Assembly: GCA_963969345.1 (NCBI GenBank)
Contig: OZ017766.1
Coordinates: 10,788,001-10,852,000, forward strand
Length of the DNA stretch: 64,000 bases
Direction: 5' to 3'
Source: Turbatrix aceti
Lineage: Eukaryota; Nematoda; Chromadorea; Rhabditida; Panagrolaimidae
The translations under genes were made by a program, and so were the position numbers. The notes beneath the pieces were generated by a model, which did no database searches, was not told the origin of the DNA, and was given only the letters and a program-made list of their open reading frames with translations. Shown one piece after another: positions 23,933 through 36,180 of this stretch. The stretch's first letter is position 1, and every line of letters starts with the position of its first letter.

Positions 23933-25961
23933 GGTTCAATGCACTCCCAATGCAGAAAACACTTCCACGATTGCTTGCATTTTTTATATTTAAATACAAA
24001 TACACCTTTGCTGTCCTTTTATACCTGCTTCTATTTTTTTCGAAAAAAATTTGTTTATGCAGGCACGCCGAATTGTTTTCATAATGGACACTATTTTTAT
24101 CGTTCATGTTTTTTTATACTTTCACTCATTTCACAACGAACGCGTACTACCGTACTTTTTTTACCTCTGATACCAAAAATACATATTTATACTGTACTTT
24201 TTACATTTGAACGTGTATACATAAAAATAGTATTAGTGCCATAAATGTTCGTGCCGCCGTAAAAAGCAACTCATTATTTGACAGTATTTTTTGTCAGTCG
24301 CTAAACAAGTTTAGTAATTACGACTAAAAATTTTAATTGCCGCTTTCCAGCGGTCAGTTAATGATGATTACCCACTTTTTTTAATTCAAAATATGAAGTT
24401 TGTGTATTTGTGCAACTTCTGAAAAAAAAGTGAAATAAAAATTGAACGAACAGTACTTGTGCCCTTTTGAATTGTAGGGGGTGGAGTGTATTTACATACC
24501 AGAAAGCATTACTGGAAAATGTTTGGAAGATAAATATGAGCAAAACCATTTGTGTTGTTTTGAGAATCCATTATTGTTTTTTATGGATAAATTGGATAAA
24601 ATTATTTTAACATTTGTACTTTTAAATTCACAAAAAACAGTTTTGTGATGAAAAATATTTTTTGTGATCCAACAAATTTTTTGTCTTATCATTTTTGAAA
24701 ACTGACATATTTATTTTTACTCTAAAAATTTACAGTATCCACTCTTCATTTTTATGTTTTTGTTTTATGGTCCATAAAATTCTGATATGGTCTTATGAGG
24801 TTTTTTGTTTCCACCTTTTTTTGTTTTTGCTTCAAATTTTTTTTGGCCTTCTTCCAAAATTGCAACATTCCTAAAATTTGAAAGTGTCAAAATTGAATAT
24901 CAAATTTTGGCTACCGTAATTCGACCAAATCAACCCAACTTTTTTTTCAGAATGCTTTTAAATAAATTTTCACACTTTTTTAATGTTCCAGCAGTTTTTA
25001 TTTGTTGGCAAAAAACACCCCGTTATTTTTTTCTCGAACGAAAACGACAAAAAAATGTGTTGACTGGTCATTTTTATTGCCCTTTCATTTTTTTCTTTCT
25101 CGCTTATTCATTAGTGTCCAGAAAGCAAAGTAAAACATGCCAAAATAAAAAAAAATACATACATGCTGCATTTTGTATGGATGTTCTTTTTCTTACAAAT
25201 ATATAATATTATTTTTCTTGCGCGCAAGGCTAGGCGCAGCCTCAGCGCCAAAGCAATGACTAACGCGTTCTTTTCCGTTCCGTTCAATTTTTTTCCATGA
25301 TTTGTTATTTTTTTTACATGATTTGTTATGCAGTATCCTTCTTCGCCTCCCTCGCTTTCTATTTATTTTTTTTCTTCTTTCCTTTTTTTGCCTTTCCCCC
25401 GGTTTTGTTGTCTGCAGCGTTCAGCAGCGATGCTGGCTGGACTTTTTGGACGGCCTACATTATTTTTTTTGCCCCCCGTCCTGCACATTTCTGCCCTCTT
25501 TTTTTGCATTTTTTTGGAAAGCTGTTTTTTAAGGGCTCACTGAATGACTGAAACGCGACCATTCAATGAGAAAAAAAACAGCTAGCATCGCGCAGCGTTG
25601 GCGTTTGCACACAGACGACTAGCTGGCCAAAAAAAATGTTGAGGTCAGTTAGCGAGGGAGTTGAGGGGGACTGGAAAATACCGACCCGACCCGACCTGAA
25701 ACGCCATTGAATGAAATTCCGCCCTTCCACTCATTTGCTTTTCACACTTTTTTGATCCTTGTCTGATCGCAAAAAAAAAATAAAACGGTTTGACAGGTGT
25801 AAAAAATTGCGTTTTTATAACTTTTTTAAAATTTTTCAATATGTAATATGTTTTTGTATTTTTTAACGGTTCATATTTGCTTGAAACGTTTAGGAATAAA
25901 AAAATACTGTTACTCGTAGTGCAATAACAAAGGAAAAAAAAATTTTACTGTACTTAAAAAT

Positions 25962-26190
25962 AACAGAAGTAATACTGTAGCAATTGTCAAATGTTATGCA
26001 GCGCACCAAACGTAACAAAACAGTGACAAAAGTTGTTACTCGCAAAATTCGACGTAACAAAATAACACCGAAAAATGTTACTCCTAAAAACAGAAGTAAT
26101 AAAATAGCAACATTCGAATGTTATTCGGCGCACCTAAAGTAACAAAATAGGATCAAAAAATGTTATTCGCAGAATCAAACGTAACAAAAT
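25962..26190 (-). repeat. Hairpin repeat family A, copy 4
   Basis: Reverse-oriented array. Its first about 70 bp are almost identical to those of the copy at 20500. Confidence 0.8.
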
Positions 26191-27139
26191 TTACCTTTTT
26201 TTTGCGTTTTGCGTACGCTCGAAATCTTTTTTTTTAAATTGATTTAATCAAGTTTGTTTGCAAACAAGAATTTAAAAATCATAATACAATGGTTTAGGCA
26301 AAAAATCCAAAATGATCCATTTTTTATGCTTGAAACAAAAAACACGGTTTTAAAACATCGTTCTGTACTTTTTTTCGGACAATTAAAATGAAAATTTATG
26401 ATTTTATGTATGAAATAAATTTTTGATCATGTTAAAAAAATCACACACCCTTGACCACTGTCACCCCTGTTTTTGTTTTCAAAATTCAATTCCCATCCCA
26501 ACACTTGAAAAAATTATTACAACGATGATTTAGTTAGTGCACACTAAAAACACTGCAGCAGGAAAAAAAACAATATTTTGCAGCGCAAAAAGCAAAAAAC
26601 CAGAGGGTGAGCTTTAATGCGCATTTAGTTTTCCTATTATGCATGGACATGTCGTAATCATCGTACATATACAACATGCGTTCGTTCTCGTTCTCATTTG
26701 CGTTATAAAACATTAAAAGTCGGAGCTTTTCTGAGTTTCTATGCGCATATTACAGCATTTTGACGAGTTGAAGGTGTTAAGTTCAGGTACATAATGTGCA
26801 TTCACATTCAAAAGACATTTTTGAAATAAATATGTGTCCCTTTTATGGTGCGAAATGATTGATAAACTTCAGGCGAGAAAAGCAATAAAAAAAAAGTTAG
26901 TTTTTTTGTTGGAATGATACGAAAAATGACGAATATCAGAACAGTGGTCGCATGAGACTAATTTTAGTGTTTTTGATAATTCAAGGTCTCACGGGATCTT
27001 TTTCACCTGATTTCAACAGGTACTCTTCACTCCAGGAACAAAAATCATGCCAAAAAACATTTTTTGTAAATATTTCGGTAAATCCAAAAAAATGTATGTG
27101 AACGGCAAAATCAATCGACAACATGCAAAAATTAGCATT

Positions 27140-27500
27140 CTGTAACGTCGGTTTCTACGAATGACATTGTTCTGCGTTATTTTGTTACTTCCCCTTTTGC
27201 GAGTAACTTTTTTGTGTCTATTTTGTTACCTAGGATTTCCCGAATAACACTTTTCGGCGCTTTTTTGTTACTTTTCATTCTGTGAGTAACATCTTTACTT
27301 CTCATTTTGTTACTTTAGGTGTGTCGAATAACATTCGAATTTCGTTGTTTTATTACTTTTGTTTTCGGAAGCAACATTTTTTGTCGTTATTTTGTTACTT
27401 CGGATTTTGCGAGTAACAACTTTTGTTACTGTTTTGTTACGTTTGGTGCGCTGCATAACATTTTACAATTGTTATCGTATTACGTCTGTTTTTTTGAGGT
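27140..27500 (+). repeat. Hairpin repeat family A, copy 5
   Basis: Forward array with eight or so TTAC...GTAAC modules. The last is followed by ATTACGTCTGTTTTTTTGAGG. Confidence 0.8.
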
Positions 27501-27682
27501 AAAATATTTTTTATGCATAAAAAAGTACGGTATCTTTGTCATATTTTTTATTTCAGATTTCCGTTCAAAAAACAACCCCCCCCCCCCCATTTCTTCTGCA
27601 CCCCGATCAAAAACATACCGGAACCCCAGCCTCTTTTTTTTTTATTACCAAAAATGTGTTGTAAGCATAGTACTATTTTTTT

Positions 27683-28219
27683 ATGCGTTTTTGCAATTTT
27701 TTCTCTTGCTCTGAACAGGCACGGCAAACAACACCCCCATCAGGAGACGGACTGATTCATCGAAGGCTGTTTCGCATAGCACATTGCATTCAGAAAAATA
27801 AAAAAAAGTTAGCTTGCGCTTGTTCGGTTTGCCCTGCGCGAGCAGCAACACAATTTCTATCCATCATCTGCGGCCCGGTGACCGCGCAGCTTCGCTTCGC
27901 GAAGGTCTCAGTCGATTCATTTTTTTCAACAAAAAAAAGCAAACATTACGAAAGGAAAGAAAAATTGTTACGATCGAGCAAGTTTTTTTGTTTAATTTAT
28001 GGCGATCGCAGTAGTAGTTATTCTAAGTTTGCTAAAATTTTTAAGGGGAACTGGGCATTGACGGACAGTGATCTTGGTATATACCAAAGTGTCAAACATA
28101 ACTTGCGAAAAGATTTATCGACCCCGGAAATGGCATTTTTGTTGTTTTATTATACAAAAATAGGCATTACCCTTTACAAAAAACTGTTATTTTACTTGAT
28201 TTTTGATGCAAAAAAATAA
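27683..28219 (+). CDS. Weak candidate ORF, 178 codons, unknown
   Basis: ATG at 27683, stop at 28217-28219. The middle is less AT-rich and of mixed composition (about residues 15-80), the C-terminal part richer in Lys and Phe. No family recognised, no clear splice signals or AATAAA, and it lies between two repeat copies. It could be the remnant of a mobile element or a chance ORF. Confidence 0.18.
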   Translation: MRFCNFFSCSEQARQTTPPSGDGLIHRRLFRIAHCIQKNKKKLACACSVCPARAATQFLSIICGPVTAQLRFAKVSVDSFFSTKKSKHYERKEKLLRSSKFFCLIYGDRSSSYSKFAKIFKGNWALTDSDLGIYQSVKHNLRKDLSTPEMAFLLFYYTKIGITLYKKLLFYLIFDAKK

Positions 28220-28344
28220 CAAATCCAACCACAAAAAATGCCCAAGTTAAATTCGACAAAGCTAATTTTTTATCAAATTCAATTTTTTACGATTTCTACA
28301 CTAATTATCCTTCTTTTTTGGTTTGAAAGTTGCTAATATTTATT

Positions 28345-28690
28345 TTGTAACATCAGTTTTAACGAATTACACTATTTGGGTAGTTTTTATTCTATGAGTA
28401 ACATTTTTTGACGCAATTTTGTTATTTTAGGTGCGCTGAATAACATTCGAATTTCGCTGCTGTATTACTTCTGTTTTTGGGTGTAACATTTTTTGTCGTT
28501 ATTTTGTTACTTCGGATTTTGCGAGTGACAACTTTTGTCACTGTTTTATTACGTTTGGTGCGCTGAATAACATTTGACAATTGCTATCGTATTACTTCTG
28601 TTTTTTTGCGTACCGATATATTTTTTCTTCATTTATTACCTCACTTTTTTGATGCCCTAACTCAGCCAGATCTTCGATTCCACAAATTTT
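28345..28690 (+). repeat. Hairpin repeat family A, copy 6
   Basis: Forward array. After the last module it continues into a TAACTCAGCCAGAT sequence also present after the copy at 45080, showing that the dispersed unit extends beyond the tandem part. Confidence 0.8.
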
Positions 28691-29841
28691 CTTCAGTGAC
28701 GAATATTTCTCCACATAGTACATATTTGGCAATTTTCTTTTGAGGATTGTACTTTTCTTACCATAATGATATCAGAATCAATGTATTTATTATATTATCT
28801 GTCTTGATGCCAAACAACTTTAATAAAACAGGATAATGCAACTTTTGTACTTTTATTTACATAAATCATAAAATGAGTTCTAATAACGTACATATACATA
28901 CAAAACATCATAGCATAGCTTATCTTATCCAGATTTGACATATTTATGTATGTATGTAATTTTGGACGTAAGAAAGGTTTTATCCTCTAAAAATGGCCGA
29001 AAAATGATGTTTTCAATTTTCCTCGTATTTATTGCCCTTAATTTTGTCCGACGTTCTGTATCTAAAGCCAAAAAAAAATTATGCTTTTTGCCGTAATCGA
29101 GGCATTTTTTGAGTGGGCGGAGCCTGTTGTTGTTGCGAAATGTCGTTGACTGGATATTCCGTTGAGGCGGGATTCTTTGGGTTGGACTTTTGCAAAATTT
29201 GACAAACGAGTGAATGAATGAACGAACGAACTGTAAAACTTTGAACGTTTTAGTCTCCAAAAAACAAATGACTAAAATTATTCAAATATTTTTTTTTTAC
29301 ATTTTGGACTGTAGATTTTGTATTCGTAATTTTTTGGCTTAAAAAACGTGTTGATTTTTTTTCATTTGTTTACACTTTTTCATACCTTGATGTTGTATTT
29401 ATTTATGTATTTCAGGTTACTGTAACATCAATTTCACATTTCCAATCCAGCTCGAAAAAAAATTCACAAAGGTCAGTTTCAATTTTTTCCGCGTTCTTGA
29501 TTCGTAAAAAACACCTGCAAAGACATTTCGCTGTTATTCATTAAACGAACGAACACTCAATTTGTACTTTTTTTTCAACCGTTCGTATAGCAATTTTTTA
29601 TCCCAAAAAAGAAATTTTTTCAAACCCAACGGGAAAATTTGTCCTTTCACTTTGTACCGTATCTCCGAACACATTCCAAAAAAACAACAACGTACCTATG
29701 TATTTATCTGAACATTCGTAAAATGAGCACTGCAAAAAAATCCTTAATTCACCACTTTGGTTGGGTTACCACATTTTTTTAACGACTTTATGAATACTTT
29801 CTTTCAACATTCTTTTTTGTGCGTTCCGGGAAAAAAGTACA
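28691..29841. other. Intergenic AT-rich DNA
   Basis: No supported gene. It has a GTGGGCGGAGCC word at about 29113, also seen in related form near 8287 and 9328, and a GAACGAAC tetranucleotide stretch near 29220. Confidence 0.4.
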
Positions 29842-29843
29842 TA

Positions 29844-29885
29844 TAAGACGCAGACCTTAAAAATTTTTTTCTACCTTGGTTTTTT
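29844..29885 (+). repeat. Left terminal inverted repeat, 42 bp
   Basis: TAAGACGCAGACC...CTTGGTTTTTT, the exact inverse complement of 31441-31482. Confidence 0.9.
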
Positions 29886-30231
29886 CTGCATATTTTTAGA
29901 ATTTTACTTCTAGAAGAAGTTTGACGCATGAAAAACGACATTTTTTTACATGGCTTTAAAAATTTCAATCACTTCACCTTTTTGCGTCATTTTGGCTACA
30001 AAACTTCTGAACTATTTTACAGAAGTAAAATGCTGAAAAATCAACGTTTTTCCTGCCGACACTTGGGCAAGAAGTTAATTCGCATTTATTGTGATAAAAT
30101 CGAACAATGGTTTGTAACGCCACGTTAATACGTTATTTTTGTACAATTCGTTGATGCACTGGGAGCTCATTTCATTTACTTGCGTTTTATTTTCATTTTC
30201 TTCTTTGCAACGAACAAAAAACACAAAAAGA

Positions 30232-30644
30232 AACAAAAACAGTGATACAGGCATCACTGTTTTTGCCTGCATCACTGCATCACGAGCAAGGCGATTTGGC
30301 CAACTCCGCATGGCCAACTCCGCCAAATCGCCTTGCTCGTGATGCAGTGATGCGATTTGGCGTATTTGGCCAAATCGCCCGCTGCGAGAGTACTCGACGC
30401 GCACGCAACCAGAAGTTGAGCGAGCTTTTTTTGCGTTTGTTTTTTGAAAGTGATATCTGTTCGTCGGCATTTTTCGTGTATTCATAGTTGTTTCTTCGTT
30501 TTGGCCTTTTCCAATGTTATTAAGCTCAGTCTGGCGAGTCCAAACCGTTGTTTATCTGAGTTGATTGCTTTACTGCAAAGCTCAGTACATCGCTTCAAAA
30601 TCATCAATTTTTTTCTGGATCTAAAAGTGAACGTTTTTGAGTTT
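30232..30644 (+). repeat. Left arm of 0.4-kb internal palindrome
   Basis: 413 nt mirrored by 30697-31116. Near its outer end it holds two local hairpins: ACAGTGAT/ATCACTGT near 30238-30260, and CATCACGAGCAAGGCGATTT paired with its complement at about 30280-30352. Arms are near-identical apart from small indels. Confidence 0.88.
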
Positions 30645-30696
30645 ATACAACACTGCGACCTACTCTACACTCGGCGGGAAAACCAAAACAACCAAA

Positions 30697-31116
30697 AAAC
30701 TCAAAAACGTTCACTTTTGGATCCAGAATGATTGAAAATGCATAAAAAAATTTGATGTTTTTGAAGCGATGTACTGAGCTTTGCAGTAAAGCAATCAACT
30801 CAGATAAACAACGGTTTGGACTCGCCAGACTGAGCTTAATAACATTGGAAAAGGCCAAAACGAAGAAACAACTATGAATACACGAAAAATGCCGACGAAC
30901 AGATATCACTTTCAAAAAACAAACGCAAAAAAAGCTCGCTCAACTTCTGGTTGCGTGCGCGTCGAGTACTCTCGCAGCGGGCGATTTGGCCAAATACGCC
31001 AAATCGCGCAAATCGCATCACTGCATCACGAGCAAGGCGATGTTGGCCAACTCGCGCCAAATCGCCTTGCTCGTGATGCAGTGATGCAGGCAAAAACAGT
31101 GATGACTGTTTTTGTT
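30697..31116 (-). repeat. Right arm of 0.4-kb internal palindrome
   Basis: Inverse copy of 30232-30644. The same translated peptide (beginning VISVRRHFSCIHS) is read from both strands because of the symmetry, which is not evidence for a gene. Confidence 0.88.
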
Positions 31117-31440
31117 CGGTTTTCTTCATTTTTGCGTATAAAGAATATTTATAGGAGTTATGAACAAGAAAAAAGCAAATATTCATACCTGCCAGTACAG
31201 AATAACAAATACATCAAAAATATATCGAATTGCGTCAAATCGATGAAATGACGTATGCATGGATGTTATAATCTATTTTTTGTCCAATTTTCCTTCGATA
31301 TCGTTATTTGAACAAGTGTTTTCAAAAAACACCAAAAAAGAGTTGTTTTACGCCGAGGCCCAAACTCAGACGTTATTTTGACATAAAACACAAAAATCTG
31401 AAATCTGTGACGTCACAATTCGTGACTGAAAAAACGTTCA

Positions 31441-31482
31441 AAAAAACCAAGGTAGAAAAAAATTTTTAAGGTCTGCGTCTTA
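31441..31482 (-). repeat. Right terminal inverted repeat, 42 bp
   Basis: Exact inverse complement of 29844-29885, followed by TA. Confidence 0.9.
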
Positions 31483-31484
31483 TA

Positions 31485-33594
31485 TTTTCAGGACGTAACT
31501 TTTTTTTGGGGGGAAAAAATGGAGGTTGGCTTTTTTGGGTAGAAAGTTGTTGTTGTCGTCTAAAATTTTTTTTTAATCTTGGTACCGGGAATTTTGCTTT
31601 TTCATACATACTTTTAATATTTTTTTTTCAATTACCCACCACTCATGCCAACCAGCCAGGCTGTCAGCCGGTTGGCGTTAAATTGAAAAATATAATTAAT
31701 GCGCCTACATTTTTACTAACTTGCTATAAATTGAAAATGTTGTATCTATAATTCCCGGGAAAAATATAAGAACGACGAAAAAAAATTAATTTTTTCGTGT
31801 TTTTCAAAAAAAATATGGTCGGACTATAAAAAAATTGTAAAGCTTGTCTGGCTGGCCAGCCGGGCGGTCGGTCGGTGATGTTGCAAGCAAGAGAGGGGGT
31901 TGGGCCGTTTATGGGGGTCCCAAATGTTGTGTATGATGATCAGAAATTGACAATTAATGCTCGATATAATTTCTGGTTTTGTCTATTTTTTATATTTTTC
32001 ACTGGCGATTGCATGTATGCACTTTTGCTATCAAAAGATCTTTTATTTCAGAAATTATAGTTTCTAATAGAAAATTTCTATTTCGGTTTATGGTGGCGTA
32101 ATTGTGGGGTTTTTTGATTCGGTCAGGCCAATTTTGTCCTATTTTATGTAATATGTACGAATGCGATCAAAATTTTTTGTAGATATTGAACAAAATTAAA
32201 TAATTTTCATTTTCATTTTTTTCCAGTTTGTACCGTAATTTTTGTTTTACAAAACGTTTTTAACGAAATTAAAGTGAAAAAATGCAAAACAAGATTTTTT
32301 AGTTGTTTTTTTTCAAATTTGAGTACCCAAAATTTTTTGAACCGACAAGATTGCTCGGTTAATAAAAATCTAAAAAAGTAGTCACTCCAGTTTTTTTTCC
32401 AATTTTTTTTCAAAAAATTGTGAACAATAATTTGTTATTCGTATTTTTCTGCAACGTTTACCAATTTTAAATTTTCGATGAAAAAGTGTTAAAATAAAAA
32501 AAACGAAAAGCTCATCCAATTTTGTTCAAAAACTACAAAAAAGCTACCTTAAGTCATTCGAACCTAAAAATGCCTAAATGGGCTCAGCCCATTTTAGTCC
32601 CTGGTGTTTACAAATTCTCCCCTCCCCTATTTTTCACTTTCAACTTGAGCTCCTGCCGTTTGGTGGGAATGACTGCTAACCAGCCCAACCAGCCTGGGTC
32701 GGTACGTTAATTGTCTAAAGCCAGTTACTACTACGTACTATTTTCTCCAAAGAATATGTAGCGAGCAATAAGGGCACCACGCGGGTGTACCAGTACCCTA
32801 CTAAAGCAAGCCAGAAAAGTTACATAATGTGGGAAAATTTTTTGATTAAATAGAAATAAACTTTTGAAAACTCAAACATGAAAAATGGACTTTGATGAAA
32901 TAAAATAAATAATTTTTTTTCTTTGTCAAGGCTTTCAAGTTTTTTTTGGACACTTTCATTTAATTTTTTTTCGAGATGTGAGACTGGAAGAAAAGTGCCA
33001 CACCTCGGAATTTTGCAATGGGAAAATTAATTTTTTTTAATTCGTGATAAAACGGTGGTTGATGACGATGACAACGACGCGATGATGTTATTTTATTGCC
33101 TCCAAAAAATTCACTTTGCAAAACTCTTTTTTCTTACAAGCGAAAAACTTCATGGAATTTGAACAAAAAATTATGGTAATTTTTGTGTGTACCAAAAAAA
33201 ATTATGCGTGCAACATGCAATACTACAAAGACACTAAAGATCTTGCTTGTGTGGTCTTGAACGGAATTATTTTTTGTAAATTATTTTTTTAAAACATTTA
33301 CGCAGCTGTTTTTTTTATTCATTATTATGTTCAAATAGGAAGTTCTACGAGGTCTATGTGGTCTTTTTAATACGGATTTACGGTGAAGACTTTCAACTTC
33401 AACTTTTTTAAGGATTCGTTTTCACGCGGTGCTATCTGCTATATGTACTTCCGATGGCATACTGTCTTGCACTCGAAACACAATGTTTTTTAGTGTTGCA
33501 ATATCAGAGATCTTTGAAATCATTTTTGTGCAATTTATGTAAATTATTTAATTTTTGTTCAAAAAACGGAGAAACATTAAATAAAAATGCGGTC
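31485..33594. other. Intergenic AT-rich DNA
   Basis: No supported gene. A perfect odd palindrome AAATGGGCT-C-AGCCCATTT lies near 32575-32593, and CAACCAGCC/GGCTGG words recur at about 31650, 31855 and 32680. Confidence 0.4.
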
Positions 33595-33910
33595 TAACAT
33601 TCAAAAATTGCTATCCTGGAACTTCAGTTTCTTTGAATAACACTTTTTGACGCTATTTTATTACTTTTCATTCTGCGAGTAACACTTCTTTGACCGTATT
33701 TTGTTACTCTTGGTGCGCCGGAGTAACGTTTGAAATTCGTCGGTGTTGTATTACTTCTGTTTTCGGGAGTAACATTTTTTGTCCCTGTTTTATTACGTTT
33801 GGTGCGCTGAATAACATTTGACAATTTCTGCCGTATTACTTGTGTTTTTTTTTATCAACGATATTGAAGTAGCATTTCTTATACCGTAACTTTGTAACTT
33901 TGCATTCAAC
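33595..33910 (+). repeat. Hairpin repeat family A, copy 7
   Basis: Forward array, slightly more diverged, ending in GTAACTTTGTAACTTTGC. Confidence 0.78.
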
Positions 33911-34227
33911 AACTTTTCTTTTGTACACGTTGAACATTTTTTTTGAAATTTGTTGGCGGAATAACATTTTAGGTAATTTTAGAACCATGTTTTGTTCGCA
34001 ACTCTTACAAATGTTTTCAAAATCTCGATATACTTTAGACAGATAATAAATATGTATTCATCTACACTTAATATTATCTAAATATTTTTCATTGTTATTA
34101 AAATTCTTTTTTTCACTCATTTGTATTCACAATAGTACAAATTTGATTTTTATTCGCACCGCTTTTCTATGCACACACAACGGATAATCTCACAGTCAGA
34201 TGGATACGATAAGTGACGGTCCCCACG

Positions 34228-34249
34228 GTGTGGTGTGGTGTGGTGTGGT
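34228..34249. repeat. GGTGT pentanucleotide microsatellite
   Basis: Four to five consecutive GGTGT units. Confidence 0.85.
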
Positions 34250-35159
34250 AAAGATATGGGATAATCCCTGCAATGTCAAAAAATTATTGCCTTTTCACTT
34301 TTGATGAGGTAATAGTGTATCTAATAAATATGTGTACGGATTGCTTGTTAAATATAAAATCTTCTACATACCTACCTCATGGCCAACACGGGCCCCTCTA
34401 CTTAGGGGTCGTGTTTTTTTTTGATTTATAATTTTTGGTTTTTATCTGTTTTTCGAATTTTATGAAATTGACTTACATTAGCGCGTCAGAAAAAAAAGTG
34501 TTTTGACACTTGTTTGCAAAACATTTATCAACTCACATTCAGGCAACTTTGACGTTTGCAAACATGCTTTTTTCAACCCTTCATTTTCTTGCGAAAACAA
34601 CTGTTTGTATTTTAACTAGGCAATGAGCAAAAAAACACATTTAAAAGCTACTAGATGTATTTTTTAATTGAACACTGCTTTGACTACTTGATTGATTGTT
34701 TTGAAAAAAAAATTTTGAATGGCAACAAAATGTACATATTGTTTTGTTGAAAAAAGTATTCGACCAGTAAAATTGTTTTCTAAAAAACCAAAAATTGAAA
34801 AAAACGTGGAAAAATTGGATACTTGAACCGAAATGAAACCAAAACCTAAAAATAGGAGTGAAACCAAAATAGTCCTAAATTGTACACAAATATGTACATT
34901 TTTGTTAAACTGTTGGTTTTTTTAGTTTCGGTACCTAAATCTGGATTTTTTGAACGAGCTTTTGTACGCCAGCCGTTTTTTTTGGAAAATCGAACAAAGA
35001 TGTATATTTTCATCGTGTTTTCGAACGAGTACATACGAATTGTCAACTGATTTTTTTTATGATTTGTGCAAACCTGGTACTTTGCGTTTTTCCGTTTGGG
35101 GAACAATTTTCCTACACTTTTTTATTTTATTGTATTTCTAATTTTTTTTTGTCAATTGA

Positions 35160-35196
35160 CAAAAAATTCAACGATTTGATATCGTTGAATTTTTTG
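35160..35196. other. Perfect 16-bp hairpin
   Basis: CAAAAAATTCAACGAT (35160-35175) pairs with ATCGTTGAATTTTTTG (35181-35196) around a 5-nt loop. The 5' shoulder carries a TTGTCAATTGACAA palindrome overlapping the stem start. Function unknown. Confidence 0.5.
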
Positions 35197-35542
35197 TTCT
35201 AAAAACAAAAAGATTCAAAAAAATTGATTGCTTCCAGAAATTTAAAGAAATTTTCATTCCTTTCGTAATTTTTTTTAGTTTTTTTAACAAATTACAGAAT
35301 GGTTGGAATTTTTTCGTCGGTGCGATAATCTCTATAATAATGAGGGTTTTGAACTGCTGCGAAAAATTCCTTCCTAGTATTTAGTATATAAAAGAGTATC
35401 AATTGGTATTATTTTCTTCAAATCAGCTTTCATTTGCTTTATTTTCTTATCTGCAGTTCTTTTTCTTCCATATTAGTGTTTAGTCACTTAATATTTAATT
35501 TTTTTCCACACAAGACAAGGATGTATTTATTTATGCATTTAT

Positions 35543-36180
35543 GCTTTATTTATTTATTTATTTCACCATTACTCAGTGGTTAGTTATCATTAGACCAGAT
35601 GTTAGGAGGCACAAATGATGTCCACGTAGGTGTAAATGTCTCGATTCGTTTTGGGCGCGATTTCTTCTTCCCATCGTTGCTGTGGTCTGGTTTTCGTCTT
35701 GTTGAACACCGAGTTGAGCGAATCGACCCAGCGTAAAGTGGAGGAGAGCTCGAAATCGTCCTCGATGTCCTTGAGGAGTAGTTCGGAGGAGATAGGTCGC
35801 TGATCCCGCCATTTCTGTACCATCCACTGCGTCTTCTTGACGTTGACTTCCAGTCCGACGTCCTTGCAGATGATGGCCATATCCGACAGCATTTCCTGAA
35901 GTTCTTCGCCAGTGTGGGAGAAAAGAACGACGTCGTCAGCGTTTTGCGAATGGCCTCTTCAAAATCCGTCAGCAGTGAGCGTGCGTTGATGGTAGCGACG
36001 CTGAGCCGGAATCTAGACATTTTTTTAGCCTACGTTTGACAGGGTGGCCAGCCCGGGTGTCAAACGGCGCTTTCAATTCTCACACTTGCGCTGCTTCCCG
36101 AATGCGATCGCGAGCGCAAGCTGCCGTCGCGGACAGGAGAGGCGGAATAAAACCGACCGTCCGCTAGGCGTGCAAGAATG
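35543..36180 (-). mobile_element. Shortened non-LTR retrotransposon (RTE-like) remnant
   Basis: A GC-richer block with sharp borders. On the minus strand it reads 5' leader (about 36180-36021), an ORF start at 36020, a reverse-transcriptase palm fragment, a stop at 35602, a short 3' UTR, then a tail of about five AAAT units (35543-35563 as TTTA on the plus strand), typical of RTE-type LINE 3' ends. A CGTTTGACA/TGTCAAACG hairpin (36033-36066) lies just before the ATG. Most of a LINE ORF is absent, so it cannot be autonomous. Confidence 0.6.
35602..36020 (-). pseudogene. Endonuclease start fused to RT palm fragment
   Basis: From ATG 36020 about 27 residues (including RLSVATINARSL) resemble the start of an APE-type endonuclease domain. 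A frame change near 35945 then leads into ADDVVLFSHTGEELQEML and EVNVKKTQWM, the catalytic A/Y/F-ADD box and following palm region of LINE reverse transcriptases. The residue before ADD is Asn rather than Phe or Tyr. Fingers, most of the palm and most of the endonuclease are missing. A late RPQQRWEEEI segment resembles the C-terminal end of RTE ORFs. This reads as an internal deletion derivative. Confidence 0.55.

Larger units (their letters stand above)
20777..25961. other. Intergenic AT-rich DNA
   Basis: No supported gene. ORFs here are Phe/Lys-rich by-products of homopolymers. It holds an AG dinucleotide run at 22287-22306 and palindromic repeats at 22538-22577 and 23898-23932. Confidence 0.45.
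29844..31482. mobile_element. Nested inverted-repeat (foldback-like) element
   Basis: The ends are perfect 42-bp inverted repeats (29844-29885 and 31441-31482, starting TAAGACGCAGACC), flanked on both sides by TA, consistent with a TA target duplication as in Tc1/mariner-type insertions. Inside is a second, much longer inverted repeat (30232-30644 versus 30697-31116) with a 52-nt spacer. No transposase is present. It is either one foldback element or a palindrome that inserted into a smaller element. Confidence 0.75.

Noticed and set aside
25297..25551. Three overlapping plus-frame ORFs
   Set aside because: All three frames are open through a T-rich tract, which indicates composition rather than coding.
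27140..27500. CRISPR-like regular repeats
   Set aside because: The modules are degenerate, linkers are themselves similar and not unique spacers, copies are dispersed, and the genome is eukaryotic.
30444..31186. Identical ORFs on both strands (VISVRRHFSCIHS...)
   Set aside because: Explained entirely by the 0.4-kb inverted repeat. Symmetric translation is not coding evidence.
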